From 20CM-2-55-15 sp964633285 (GTDB lineage Bacteria; Acidobacteriota; Terriglobia; 20CM-2-55-15), in the NCBI GenBank assembly GCA_964633285.1, contig CAZWGA010000006.1, positions 62,001 to 126,000 of the forward strand: a stretch of DNA of 64,000 bases. The letters are read 5' to 3'. The notes beneath the pieces are model-generated. The model worked only from the letters and a program-made list of their open reading frames with translations. It did not search any database and was not told the origin of the DNA. A program made the translations under genes and the position numbers. Below are positions 26,601 through 33,864 of this stretch, piece by piece (position 1 is the first letter of the stretch; every line of letters begins with the position of its first letter).

Positions 26601-27884
26601 ATGAAAATGAATTTCGGCGGTTCGCGATCGCGGCAAACGATTCTTCTGGCAAGTTTGCGAATAGCGTCTGCCGCTGCTGTATTGATCGCGCAGGGGCCAA
26701 ACTTTCCTCCAAACTTTCCTCGTTATGTGCAAAAGCCGGAGGGCGGCGGATTGAAAGTACCTGCCGGTTTTCAGATCAGCTTGTATGCAGAAGGACTCCC
26801 CGCTGGCTCGCGCTGGATGGCGTGGGCGCCCAATGGCGATCTGTTTATCGCCGCATATTCGAACACCATCACCGTGTTGCGCGACACCAAAAACAAAGGC
26901 GTACCGGATACGCGATTCACTTACGCGATGGGAACGGGCGACCGCCGTCTGACAGTGGTGGAATCCGGCGGAGCTCGCGGCGCCGATCCCGCTGCCGCGG
27001 TTCCGTGTAATGCCGATGCCGTCCTGCTTCCCGGAACCACCGGAATTACTACTCCAATGGGTATGGCGTTCAGCGGCGGATATCTTTATGTTGCAAATCC
27101 CGACAGCATAATCCGCTACAAATACAGAAATGGAGATACCAAAGCGCCGGCCGATGCTCAAAAAGTGGCCGATCTTGCATACGGGGGCGGCACCCCATGG
27201 CGCAACATCATTTTCAACCGGGCTGGAACGAAGATGTACGTTTCGATCACCGAAGGCTCCGCGCGAGCAACCGATTGCCGGCTCGGAACGATCATGGAGT
27301 TCAACCCCGATGGAACCGGCGGGCGCATTTTTGCCTCCGGTTTCTATCTCCCCGAAGGAATGGGTTGGCAACCCGAGACCAACATCCTCTGGACGACAGT
27401 GGCTGAGGCCAGCCTCCGGGACGGCTTGGCTCCGGATTATGCAACATCCGTCAAGGATGGACAGCGCTACAACCCGCGCTATACCGGCGGACAGCCAGAC
27501 TTGGTGAACCGCGCTATCGTCCCGGATGTTTTGCTTCCTGCGAACTCCACTGCGATCGGGCTTACGTTCTACACGGGCACGCAGTTTCCTGCTCGCTACC
27601 AGAAGGGTCTGTTCTTCGGTATGTACGGATCGTCGCTTGGCCGCGGCAGCAGCGGTTATCGGGTTGCGTTCGTTCCGTTCCGAAATGGAAAGCCGGTAGC
27701 TAACGCGATCGAGGATTTCGTCACAGGTTTTCTAGTCAGCGATGGGACCAATGGCCCAATCACGTATTGGGGCCGCCCCAGTTTCATGACCGTTACCAAA
27801 GACGGTTCGCTTCTCGTCACCGATGAAGGCGAGGTTGGTAACAACAAGATTTGGAAGATCAGCTACGCGGCAAAGTCGCGCTGA
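26601..27884 (+). CDS. secreted sorbosone dehydrogenase-like PQQ-type beta-propeller
   Basis: A 427-aa exported protein related to soluble glucose/sorbosone dehydrogenases, six-bladed propellers that may use PQQ. The leader is basic and then hydrophobic (ILLASLRIASAAAVLIAQG). Blade motifs include SRWMAWAPNGDLFIAAYSN, ITTPMGMAFSGGYLYVAN and RNIIFNRAGTKMYVSI, with FYLPEGMGWQPETNILW and a terminal FMTVTKDGSLLVTDEGEVG. A GGAGG site precedes the ATG, 18 bases after the LysR stop, but co-regulation is not obvious. Active-site residues cannot be assigned by eye, so activity and cofactor are inferred from the family. Confidence 0.8.
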   Translation: MKMNFGGSRSRQTILLASLRIASAAAVLIAQGPNFPPNFPRYVQKPEGGGLKVPAGFQISLYAEGLPAGSRWMAWAPNGDLFIAAYSNTITVLRDTKNKGVPDTRFTYAMGTGDRRLTVVESGGARGADPAAAVPCNADAVLLPGTTGITTPMGMAFSGGYLYVANPDSIIRYKYRNGDTKAPADAQKVADLAYGGGTPWRNIIFNRAGTKMYVSITEGSARATDCRLGTIMEFNPDGTGGRIFASGFYLPEGMGWQPETNILWTTVAEASLRDGLAPDYATSVKDGQRYNPRYTGGQPDLVNRAIVPDVLLPANSTAIGLTFYTGTQFPARYQKGLFFGMYGSSLGRGSSGYRVAFVPFRNGKPVANAIEDFVTGFLVSDGTNGPITYWGRPSFMTVTKDGSLLVTDEGEVGNNKIWKISYAAKSR

Positions 27885-27912
27885 CGGAAGAAGATCATCC
27901 GTCAGACTGCGA

Positions 27913-28836
27913 TTAGTTGAAGTAAAACGGCATTGGGGTGAAGCTCAGAACGAACATCGTTAATCCGAACCATCCGAGCCATGTGTGCCGGCGGCTCAGC
28001 GGAACGGAATCGTCGAGTGTGATGGGGTGGCGAAGACCAAGGAATAAAAGCACTGTCGACCAGATCAGCCATCCTTGCCAGTAGAAAATGCCGAGAGGGA
28101 TTAGTGTAAACAACAGTCCCTTCGAAATACTTTTGTGGCCTGGACCGAAGAGCGCATAAGCAACGTGGCCTCCATCGAGTTGGCCCACCGGCAGCAAATT
28201 GAGTGCGGTTGCGAAGAATCCAAACCATGCCGCAATACCGATGGGATGAAGATTCAGGTCCATTCCGGGAGGCGGCGTTTTTCCCATGATGGCTTCCATC
28301 GCTTTGAAGATGAGCGGTTCGCCAAGTCCAAAGCCGCCGCTTGTGGAATCGGGCGCAATGAATTGAGATTTGGAGAGCGCAATGATGAGAGTTGGAATCG
28401 CAAGCAGAAACCCCGCAATCGGTCCTGCGATTCCGACTTCCAATAATGCAGCGCGATGCTGAATGGGAGATTTGATTCGAATGAATGCGCCCATGGTTCC
28501 CACCAGCGTCGGAGCAGGAATGAAGTAAGGCAGAGTGGCGTCGATACCGTAGTACCGGCAAGTCAGATAATGACCCATCTCGTGCGCGAGAAGGATCGTC
28601 ATAATTGCCAGTGTGAAGGGCAGTCCCCTCAGCAGGAGCAAAGGCGATTTGAATATTTCTGTGAAAGACGAATTGAGATCGGCGGATGCGTTCGTGAATC
28701 CCACCATCAGCAGCGTTCCCATGATCATCGTGCTCAGGCAGGTCAATGCAAACAAAGCCACGTTGATCCAGGGAAACTTTCGCTGCGGGGCAACCTCGAA
28801 TAATATTTCCGCGGGCGGATTGAACGAATTGTCCAT
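27913..28836 (-). CDS. site-2 protease family (M50) membrane metalloprotease
   Basis: A 307-aa intramembrane zinc protease relative. Helices occur near residues 24-45 and 75-90, the second ending in the zinc motif AHEMGHYL (HExxH); the third zinc ligand is in NLLPVGQLDGGHV. YYGIDATLPYFIPAPTLVGT is the conserved loop of this subfamily, which lacks a PDZ domain. Three to four more helices follow, ending in a hydrophobic FGLTMFVLSFTPMPF. Substrates are unknown; relatives cleave anti-sigma factors or signal-peptide remnants. The HU gene upstream is on the same strand 37 bases away. Confidence 0.88.
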   Translation of the reverse strand: MDNSFNPPAEILFEVAPQRKFPWINVALFALTCLSTMIMGTLLMVGFTNASADLNSSFTEIFKSPLLLLRGLPFTLAIMTILLAHEMGHYLTCRYYGIDATLPYFIPAPTLVGTMGAFIRIKSPIQHRAALLEVGIAGPIAGFLLAIPTLIIALSKSQFIAPDSTSGGFGLGEPLIFKAMEAIMGKTPPPGMDLNLHPIGIAAWFGFFATALNLLPVGQLDGGHVAYALFGPGHKSISKGLLFTLIPLGIFYWQGWLIWSTVLLFLGLRHPITLDDSVPLSRRHTWLGWFGLTMFVLSFTPMPFYFN

Positions 28837-28873
28837 GAAACTCTTACTTACTGACGGACCATTCTTTTGAGGT

Positions 28874-29140
28874 TTACAGCGATTGCAAATCTTTGCCTGG
28901 CTTGAATCGAACCGCTTTTCCCGGTGGAATATTCACTTCAGATCCCGTACGAGGGTTTCGACCGATACCCGTCTTTCTCGGTTTTACAGAAAACACGCCA
29001 AAGCCTCGCAACTCGATCCTGTCGTTGGCTTTGAGGGCATCTTTCATACAATTGAAGATCGTATCGACTGCCTGCTCTGCTTTCGTCTTGCTTACTCCCG
29101 TCCGCTCAACGATCTGATTCACAAGATCGAGTTTGATCAC
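28874..29140 (-). CDS. HU/IHF-family DNA-binding protein
   Basis: An 88-aa histone-like protein with the full HU/IHF fold: dimerising helices MIKLDLVNQIVERTGVS and KAEQAVDTIFNCMKDAL, the ELRGFGVFSVKPRK core, and the DNA-intercalating arm tip RNPRTGSEVNIP with its key Pro. The start codon is GTG at 29140, supported by ACGGAGGATCC immediately upstream. It is divergent from dcd with 64 bases between. HU versus IHF cannot be settled from one subunit; it may be a general nucleoid protein. Confidence 0.93.
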   Translation of the reverse strand: MIKLDLVNQIVERTGVSKTKAEQAVDTIFNCMKDALKANDRIELRGFGVFSVKPRKTGIGRNPRTGSEVNIPPGKAVRFKPGKDLQSL

Positions 29141-29204
29141 TGGATCCTCCGTAGGGCTATCTCTTTTGTAAACATCTTTTTAACATCAGGAGACTCAATA
29201 GGCA

Positions 29205-29762
29205 ATGCCAATTAAAGCAGATCGCTGGATACGTCATATGGCCGTGACTGAAAAAATGATCGAACCCTTCAACTCAACGCAGGTCGCCGAAGGCAGGATT
29301 TCTTTTGGTTTGTCTTCTTATGGATACGACCTCCGGCTTGCCGATGAGTTCAAAATCTTCGCGCCGCCGCAAGGCGTTACGCTCAATCCCAAATCCATTC
29401 CGCCCGACTATTACCGGGAACATCGCGGCGATTTTTGCGATGTTCCCGGTAATAGTTATGTTTTGGGACGTACCGTTGAATATCTCCGGATTCCAAGAAA
29501 TATTCTGACGTTGTGTGTCGGAAAGTCCACTTACGCAAGAACCGGCGTTCTGGTCAATGTCACGCCGTTCGAACCGGAATGGGAAGGCTTCGTTACTGTT
29601 TCAATCGCAAACACAACACCGGTTCCTGTAAGGATTTTTGCGAATGAGGGCCTTTGCCAGGTACTTTTCTTCCAGTCGGATGAACCTTGTGAAGTTTCCT
29701 ACAAGGATCGAAAGGGAAAATATCAGGCGCAGAAGAAGATCGAATTTGGAAAGACGTCTTGA
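29205..29762 (+). CDS. dcd: dCTP deaminase with an internal perfect palindrome
   Basis: Converts dCTP to dUTP for thymidylate synthesis. The 185-aa protein has SFGLSSYGYDLRLADEF, RTVEYLRIPRNILTLCVGKS, the nucleotide site STYARTGVLVNVTPFEPEWEG with the catalytic Glu, and NEGLCQVLFFQ, ending in the usual YKDRKGKYQ tail; length is normal. Odd: the codons for about DYYREHRGDFCDVPGNS (29407-29456) form a perfect 20-bp-arm inverted repeat with a 10-base loop; this segment lies in the variable stretch before the conserved RTVEY block. The stop abuts the convergent fabG stop with no gap. Confidence 0.94.
   Translation: MPIKADRWIRHMAVTEKMIEPFNSTQVAEGRISFGLSSYGYDLRLADEFKIFAPPQGVTLNPKSIPPDYYREHRGDFCDVPGNSYVLGRTVEYLRIPRNILTLCVGKSTYARTGVLVNVTPFEPEWEGFVTVSIANTTPVPVRIFANEGLCQVLFFQSDEPCEVSYKDRKGKYQAQKKIEFGKTS
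29407..29456. repeat. perfect 20-bp-arm inverted repeat inside dcd
   Basis: Arms at 29407-29426 and 29437-29456 are exactly complementary (core ACCGGGAACATCGC / GCGATGTTCCCGGT) with loop GGCGATTTTT. The reading frame runs straight through. A stem this long inside a coding region is well above what chance gives. Confidence 0.95.
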
Positions 29763-30488
29763 CTAAATAGCCAGGCCGCCGTCGACCTGCACAACCTGTC
29801 CCGTCATGTAGCTTGCTTTCGGGGACAGCATGAACAGAGCAACCTCAGCCATTTCGTCGGGTTTGCCAAAGCGGGCGAGAGGAATCTGTTCGAGCGCTTT
29901 GGCCCTGTATTCGGCGTTGAGCACGCCCGTCATGTCGGTTTCGACGAAACCCAGCGCCAGTGCATTGACCGTGATGTTTGCTTTACCGAGTTCCTTCGCG
30001 AGCGCTTTGGTAAAGCCGATCATTCCTGCTTTCGAAGACGAGTAATTCACCTGGCCGGCCATGCCCACGATTCCGCTGATTGAAGTGATATTTAAAATCG
30101 TGCCCGATTTTTGCCGGATCATCGTGCCTACAACGGGCTTCGTGAGATTGAATGCGCCTTTCAGATTCGTGTCCAGCACATCGTCCCAGTCTTTTTCGCT
30201 CATCAGGGCGACGAGTTTGTCGCGCGTGATGCCGGCGTTGTTGACGAGAATATCGATTCGGCCGAATCGCTCTTTCACCTGCTTGACGAAATCTTTTGCC
30301 TGATCGAACTTCGTCACATCCGTTTGAAAAGCGACAACCGTGTCGCCGTTTGCGATTTCTTCAGCAGCCGCGCTGTTTTGAATGTAGGTGAATGCAATCT
30401 TCGCGCCCTCACGTGCGAGAGCCTGCACGATCGCACGGCCGATGCCGCGGCTTCCGCCCGTAACTATTGCTACTTTTCCTGAAAACAT
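29763..30488 (-). CDS. fabG: 3-oxoacyl-ACP reductase FabG-like
   Basis: A 241-aa short-chain dehydrogenase that fits FabG, the NADPH-dependent beta-ketoacyl-ACP reductase of fatty-acid elongation. It shows the cofactor motif TGGSRGIGRAI near residue 10, NNAGITRDKL near 85, the catalytic Ser (ITSISGIVG), the YSSSKAGMIGF Tyr-Lys pair near 150, and a C-terminal SPKASYMTGQVVQVDGGLAI that is typical of FabG. Other fab genes are not nearby, so a non-essential paralogue is possible. It is the last gene of a minus-strand run GNAT - proline dehydrogenase-like - tonB - fabG, separated from tonB by 12 bases. Confidence 0.88.
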   Translation of the reverse strand: MFSGKVAIVTGGSRGIGRAIVQALAREGAKIAFTYIQNSAAAEEIANGDTVVAFQTDVTKFDQAKDFVKQVKERFGRIDILVNNAGITRDKLVALMSEKDWDDVLDTNLKGAFNLTKPVVGTMIRQKSGTILNITSISGIVGMAGQVNYSSSKAGMIGFTKALAKELGKANITVNALALGFVETDMTGVLNAEYRAKALEQIPLARFGKPDEMAEVALFMLSPKASYMTGQVVQVDGGLAI

Positions 30489-30500
30489 CAGGCGTGGATT

Positions 30501-31292
30501 TTACTTTTGAGCGCCCGCGAGTGAAAAGCTGATTCTCGCGGTAAGAATGACCGGAACAGGCTGGCCGTTCAGATAGGTTGGCTCGTATTTCCAATTCGAA
30601 ACGGCTTCGACGGCTGGTCCTGTCAGTAGAGGAGGACCCGATATCACTTTTATCTTTTCGACGCTTCCCGTTGTTGTGAGCGTCGCTTCAACGACCACCA
30701 CTCCTTCAACTCCCGCCTTCCTCGCTTCAGGTGGATATTTCGGCTGCTCGATGTGAAGAATTCTCGGCTCTTTAACATTGCCTCCGACACGCACTGCGGC
30801 AGGAGGAGGGGGTGGCGGTGGGACATTGGCTGTGCTGCCCAGGATTCCGCCCGGTATTCCACCGTTGATTCCGCCCGCCGTGCCACCTGTAACTCCGCCC
30901 ACTACGCCACCAATGACACCGGCTGGCGGACCTGCTTCCGAAATTCTCGCGATATCTTTCGGAACAGTGATGGGCGCAATGAATTCCGGTTTCTCTGTGA
31001 CAGGTTGCGGCGCCTGTTCGCGAACAACCGGCGTGGATTCCGCAATCGATTCCTTTTCGGCATGGTGCGCCGCTTGCGGAGCCTCGCTCATGAGCGCAGC
31101 GGGCGGTGGCGGCGGCGGTGCCATGTACAGTGTCGTGAGTAGCTGAAACTGTCCAAGTTTTTCCGGCATTGCCATTTGCACAACAATAATCGCTGCAACC
31201 AAAACCGCCTGAATCCCCGCCGCAGCCGCGACGGCGCGCAGTTTTTTCCTGTTTTTGTGCGGAATAGTCTCCGGCAAATCTTGAAACATCAT
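30501..31292 (-). CDS. TonB energy-transducing protein
   Basis: A 263-aa TonB-family protein linking inner-membrane proton force to outer-membrane receptors. One N-terminal membrane helix (about 24-42; AAGIQAVLVAAIIVVQMAM) is followed by a Pro-rich part (APPPPPPAA), a Gly-rich repeat stretch near 130-160 (GGVVGGVTGGTAGGINGGIPG) and a C-terminal TonB domain with KYPPEARKAGVEGVVVVEAT and WKYEPTYLNGQPVPV. The Gly-rich spacer is an unusual alternative to a long Pro-Lys linker. ExbB/ExbD genes are not in the window. A likely client is the large receptor at 14.8-18.3 kb. It lies 8 bases after the proline dehydrogenase-like gene. Confidence 0.9.
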   Translation of the reverse strand: MMFQDLPETIPHKNRKKLRAVAAAAGIQAVLVAAIIVVQMAMPEKLGQFQLLTTLYMAPPPPPPAALMSEAPQAAHHAEKESIAESTPVVREQAPQPVTEKPEFIAPITVPKDIARISEAGPPAGVIGGVVGGVTGGTAGGINGGIPGGILGSTANVPPPPPPPAAVRVGGNVKEPRILHIEQPKYPPEARKAGVEGVVVVEATLTTTGSVEKIKVISGPPLLTGPAVEAVSNWKYEPTYLNGQPVPVILTARISFSLAGAQK

Positions 31293-31300
31293 TTACAGGG

Positions 31301-32149
31301 TTAGACGGCCGTGGGGCTAAATCCCCTCATCAGATCGTGAACAAACCATGCGGCAATGCGGGGATTTCGAAAGGTGTGGCGCAAGCGGTAAGGCAATCCG
31401 GCGGTTCCATACGGAACATAAACTCGGGCGCGGATGCCGAGGGAACGGGCGAGCCGGAGCATCTGTTCCCGAGGAAGACCGTAGAGCAGTTCCAGTTCGC
31501 ATGAGATTCCGCCGCGTTGCAGCAGGGAAAATGCCTTACGCGCGATAGTGAGATTGTGTGTGGCGACGGCGACATGAGCGCACTTCGCGGAAACCAACCG
31601 TTCGATGACGTGAAGATAGCCCGTCAGAGGGTCCGTCTCATCATCACCGGGGCCGGGCCATTCACCTTTGACCACACGCACACGCAGTCTCATAGCCGCG
31701 GCTCGTGAGGCATCGTTGACACTTCGCTTCCAGCGCGCCGGAAGTGTGTATCCAAGTCTGGTGTGGATTTCCGACGCTTTGCCGATAAGTTCGAACGTCC
31801 GGTCGACGGTGTCGTGTGCCATCGCGTCAAAGTGAACAATCGCGCCGATTGCGTGTGCCTCGATGAGAATCGTTCTTAAGAAATCGAAATCGAATTGAAG
31901 CGATGGTGCTTTGATGGAGAGATAGGAATCCGATTTCATTGTGGCGATGAGATCCAACAATGCCAGATAGGATTTCCAGATACTGCACGCATTTTCCGGA
32001 TCGATGTGCCAGCGGCAAACCGTCGTCGCAATTTGCCGGTGCGCCAATTCTTCGCAGGCAGTGCGTACGTGTTCAATGGAAGGTCCGGCGATGTAGGCGC
32101 CCGCGGCCCGGCGGACTAATGATTGAATTGCCGCATTAATTTTTCCCAT
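31301..32149 (-). CDS. divergent proline dehydrogenase-like flavoprotein
   Basis: A 282-aa protein with the proline dehydrogenase barrel: LRVRVVKGEW (cofactor Arg and Lys), HVAVATHNLTIARKA, CELELLYGLPREQML, and GIRARVYVPYGTAGLPYRLR. Known enzymes end this last block with an RR pair that binds proline's carboxylate; here it reads PYRLRHTFRNPR, so the second Arg is His. The usual Gln of the QLLYG block is Glu. It may therefore be a weaker or altered-substrate enzyme. It is the second gene of a tight run and overlaps the upstream GNAT gene by 34 bases. The P5C dehydrogenase that normally completes proline degradation is absent from the window. Confidence 0.8.
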   Translation of the reverse strand: MGKINAAIQSLVRRAAGAYIAGPSIEHVRTACEELAHRQIATTVCRWHIDPENACSIWKSYLALLDLIATMKSDSYLSIKAPSLQFDFDFLRTILIEAHAIGAIVHFDAMAHDTVDRTFELIGKASEIHTRLGYTLPARWKRSVNDASRAAAMRLRVRVVKGEWPGPGDDETDPLTGYLHVIERLVSAKCAHVAVATHNLTIARKAFSLLQRGGISCELELLYGLPREQMLRLARSLGIRARVYVPYGTAGLPYRLRHTFRNPRIAAWFVHDLMRGFSPTAV

Positions 32150-33186
32150 CCGAACCTGCAGCCGTCCCTTACGAAGGACGCAATCCCGCGAATGTTATTG
32201 GGGTACGCCCAGACCGAAACGCACGGCCGGACCAGGGTTGTCCAGGCTTCCGTCCACGGTGCCGGTGAGCCGAGGAATTCGTAAGTGCCAAGACCGCGCC
32301 TCGCGGCATAACGCAAGGTTTCGATCATGAGAAGATTTCCCGGCGAACACCGGGCAAAAGCTTCATCGTATCCGACTTTCAGCAGCCAGAATCCGCCGCC
32401 CGATTCCACGGCGAGTTGAGTTGCCGCGTCGTGTCCTGCGATCTTCAGGAAGCACATCCGCAGAATTCCTCTTTCGCTGGCGATGGCCGCATAACGTTCG
32501 TAGAAATGCCGGCGCGCATCGTCGCTGAGCAACGCCGATCCACTCCGGCCCTTCCAGCCTGATGCCTCGATTTGAAAACTTCTGGCCAGCAACGGATCGA
32601 GGTCCAGTGGAGCAGGCGAGAGGATTTCGCATTCAACAGAACCAATCTCCTCAGCTTTTCGAGCCGCGCGCCTGAGGCTGGAACGGCGCCGCGGACTCAG
32701 TTTGTCTTCGGGCACGACCCAGGAGGGATCCAGTGAGATCCACGGATATCCGGTCGCGGGGCGCAACAGCAGCAGCCCGCGAGATCGAAACGCGCTGCGC
32801 AGCGCCGTCAGCACGGGTGAATCAGCGAGAATACGTCTCAATAAAAGCGGCAGCCTCAAATCCACAAGCGCTTCGGCCAGGGATGCCAGGGACGCCGGAT
32901 CCGAGTGAGGAAAGCCGGTCGGTTCGTAAAGTTCGTCCACACCAAGGCATTCCATCCGGTTCAAGCGGCCTCCGCGCATGATGAGGGGTCCAAGAGCGCC
33001 CGGTTGATCGGCTCCAATGACAATGATCTGGAGTTTTCCGCACGCCGAAAATGCATCTGTACATGCCTTGAACCAGGCGTACTGATGCATCGGACTATTC
33101 GATTCCTCGGCGAGAAGGGTCCACCGCGAAGCCTCGTTCTCAATGGCCCCGAATTCGTGGACAATGCGTACTGTCGTGGTCACCAT
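32116..33186 (-). CDS. GNAT acetyltransferase of the CelD/BcsL (Acetyltransf_6) type
   Basis: A protein of about 356 aa with two GNAT-like halves. The N-terminal half has ESNSPMHQYAWFKACTDAF and LECLGVDELYEPTGFPHSDP-like segments; the second has the substrate/acetyl-CoA region LSPRRRSSLRRAARKAEE, GILRMCFLKIAGHDAATQLA and FWLLKVGYDEAFARCSPGNL, typical of CelD/BcsL and FemAB-like families linked to exopolysaccharide or peptidoglycan modification. The ATG at 33186 is chosen; a TTG three codons upstream is possible. It begins the run continuing through the proline dehydrogenase-like gene (34-base overlap), tonB and fabG. Substrate unknown. Confidence 0.82.
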   Translation of the reverse strand: MVTTTVRIVHEFGAIENEASRWTLLAEESNSPMHQYAWFKACTDAFSACGKLQIIVIGADQPGALGPLIMRGGRLNRMECLGVDELYEPTGFPHSDPASLASLAEALVDLRLPLLLRRILADSPVLTALRSAFRSRGLLLLRPATGYPWISLDPSWVVPEDKLSPRRRSSLRRAARKAEEIGSVECEILSPAPLDLDPLLARSFQIEASGWKGRSGSALLSDDARRHFYERYAAIASERGILRMCFLKIAGHDAATQLAVESGGGFWLLKVGYDEAFARCSPGNLLMIETLRYAARRGLGTYEFLGSPAPWTEAWTTLVRPCVSVWAYPNNIRGIASFVRDGCRFGWEKLMRQFNH

Positions 33187-33429
33187 CTTCAGCAAGCACG
33201 GTTAAACCCAAAGTCCTCGCATTCCCTAAGTCAAGTAACAGCAAGGATTCGCGGCAGCCATCAGCCTGAAACGCAGTTCGAAAAAAGAGGACATGGGTAG
33301 CCCGATGGGTATGCGTATTCCCATGACTTCGGGAGGTCCGTACATTCGGTTGCGCTGGTTTACAGAAGCGGTATCATGTCTCGCGAGACGAGGCCGGAGG
33401 AAACGCGGCCTCCTGCACAAGGAGAACAA

Positions 33430-33801
33430 ATGAGCAGAGAAGATGATTTATTTGGGGATTTCAGTGAGCCACTCGACGACACGGACGCTGGGCAGGAAGG
33501 AACCTCCGAGATCATTATCGAAGAAACAATTATAGAGGCCGAAGCCGAGCCTCCTGTCTACGAGGAACCACCTCAGCCGCCTCCGGCACCGAGAGCAAAG
33601 CCGTCGCCGAAAAAGAAAGCCGCGAAAGCAAAGAAGGCAAAAACCAAGCTAAAGCCAAAAGCGAAAGCGAAAGCGAAAAAGAAGAAAGCCACGAAGACAA
33701 CGAGCAAGCCTGCGGCGAAAAAGACAAAAAAGACAAAAAAGACAAAGCCCGCGAAAAAGACAAAGAAAAAGAAGGCGTCCAAGCCAAAGCCGAAGAAATA
33801 G
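33430..33801 (+). CDS. acidic-then-lysine-rich histone H1-like protein
   Basis: A 123-aa low-complexity protein. Residues 1-50 are acidic (REDDLFGDFSEPLDD, EIIIEETIIEAEAE), then a Pro-rich bridge (PPQPPPAPRAKP), then about 65 residues of Lys/Ala/Thr repeats such as KKKAAKAKKAKTK and KKTKKTKKTK. This resembles bacterial histone H1-like tails that bind DNA or RNA. AAGGAG precedes the ATG at 33430; the frame is open from 33376, but that ATG lacks a site. The DNA is full of short AAAGCG and AAAAAGACA repeats, so slippage may vary the length. A palindrome follows ten bases after the stop. Confidence 0.7.
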   Translation: MSREDDLFGDFSEPLDDTDAGQEGTSEIIIEETIIEAEAEPPVYEEPPQPPPAPRAKPSPKKKAAKAKKAKTKLKPKAKAKAKKKKATKTTSKPAAKKTKKTKKTKPAKKTKKKKASKPKPKK

Positions 33802-33810
33802 ACTTTCCGA

Positions 33811-33863
33811 ACTGTAGGGTCTATGACCGCCAATCGCCGGCGGTCATAGACCGCAGCTACAGT
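33811..33863. repeat. palindrome GGTCTATGACCGCC type after the Lys-rich gene
   Basis: Perfect 14-base arms at 33818-33831 and 33839-33852 are flanked by a second complementary pair, ACTGTAG (33811-33817) and CTACAGT (33857-33863), with GCAG as a bulge on the right. It lies between the Lys-rich gene and the methyltransferase, whose ATG is one base beyond. It could serve as terminator, but has no T-run; it resembles a REP element. No second copy was seen in the window. Confidence 0.85.
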
Positions 33864-33864
33864 C

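Noticed and set aside
33226..33429. 67-codon minus-strand frame upstream of the GNAT gene
   Set aside because: No ribosome site or known motif, and it overlaps the ribosome-site region of the Lys-rich gene.
33600..33800. CRISPR-like array in the repeated DNA of the Lys-rich gene
   Set aside because: The repeats are 6-9 bases, without spacers, and encode a Lys/Ala tail in frame.
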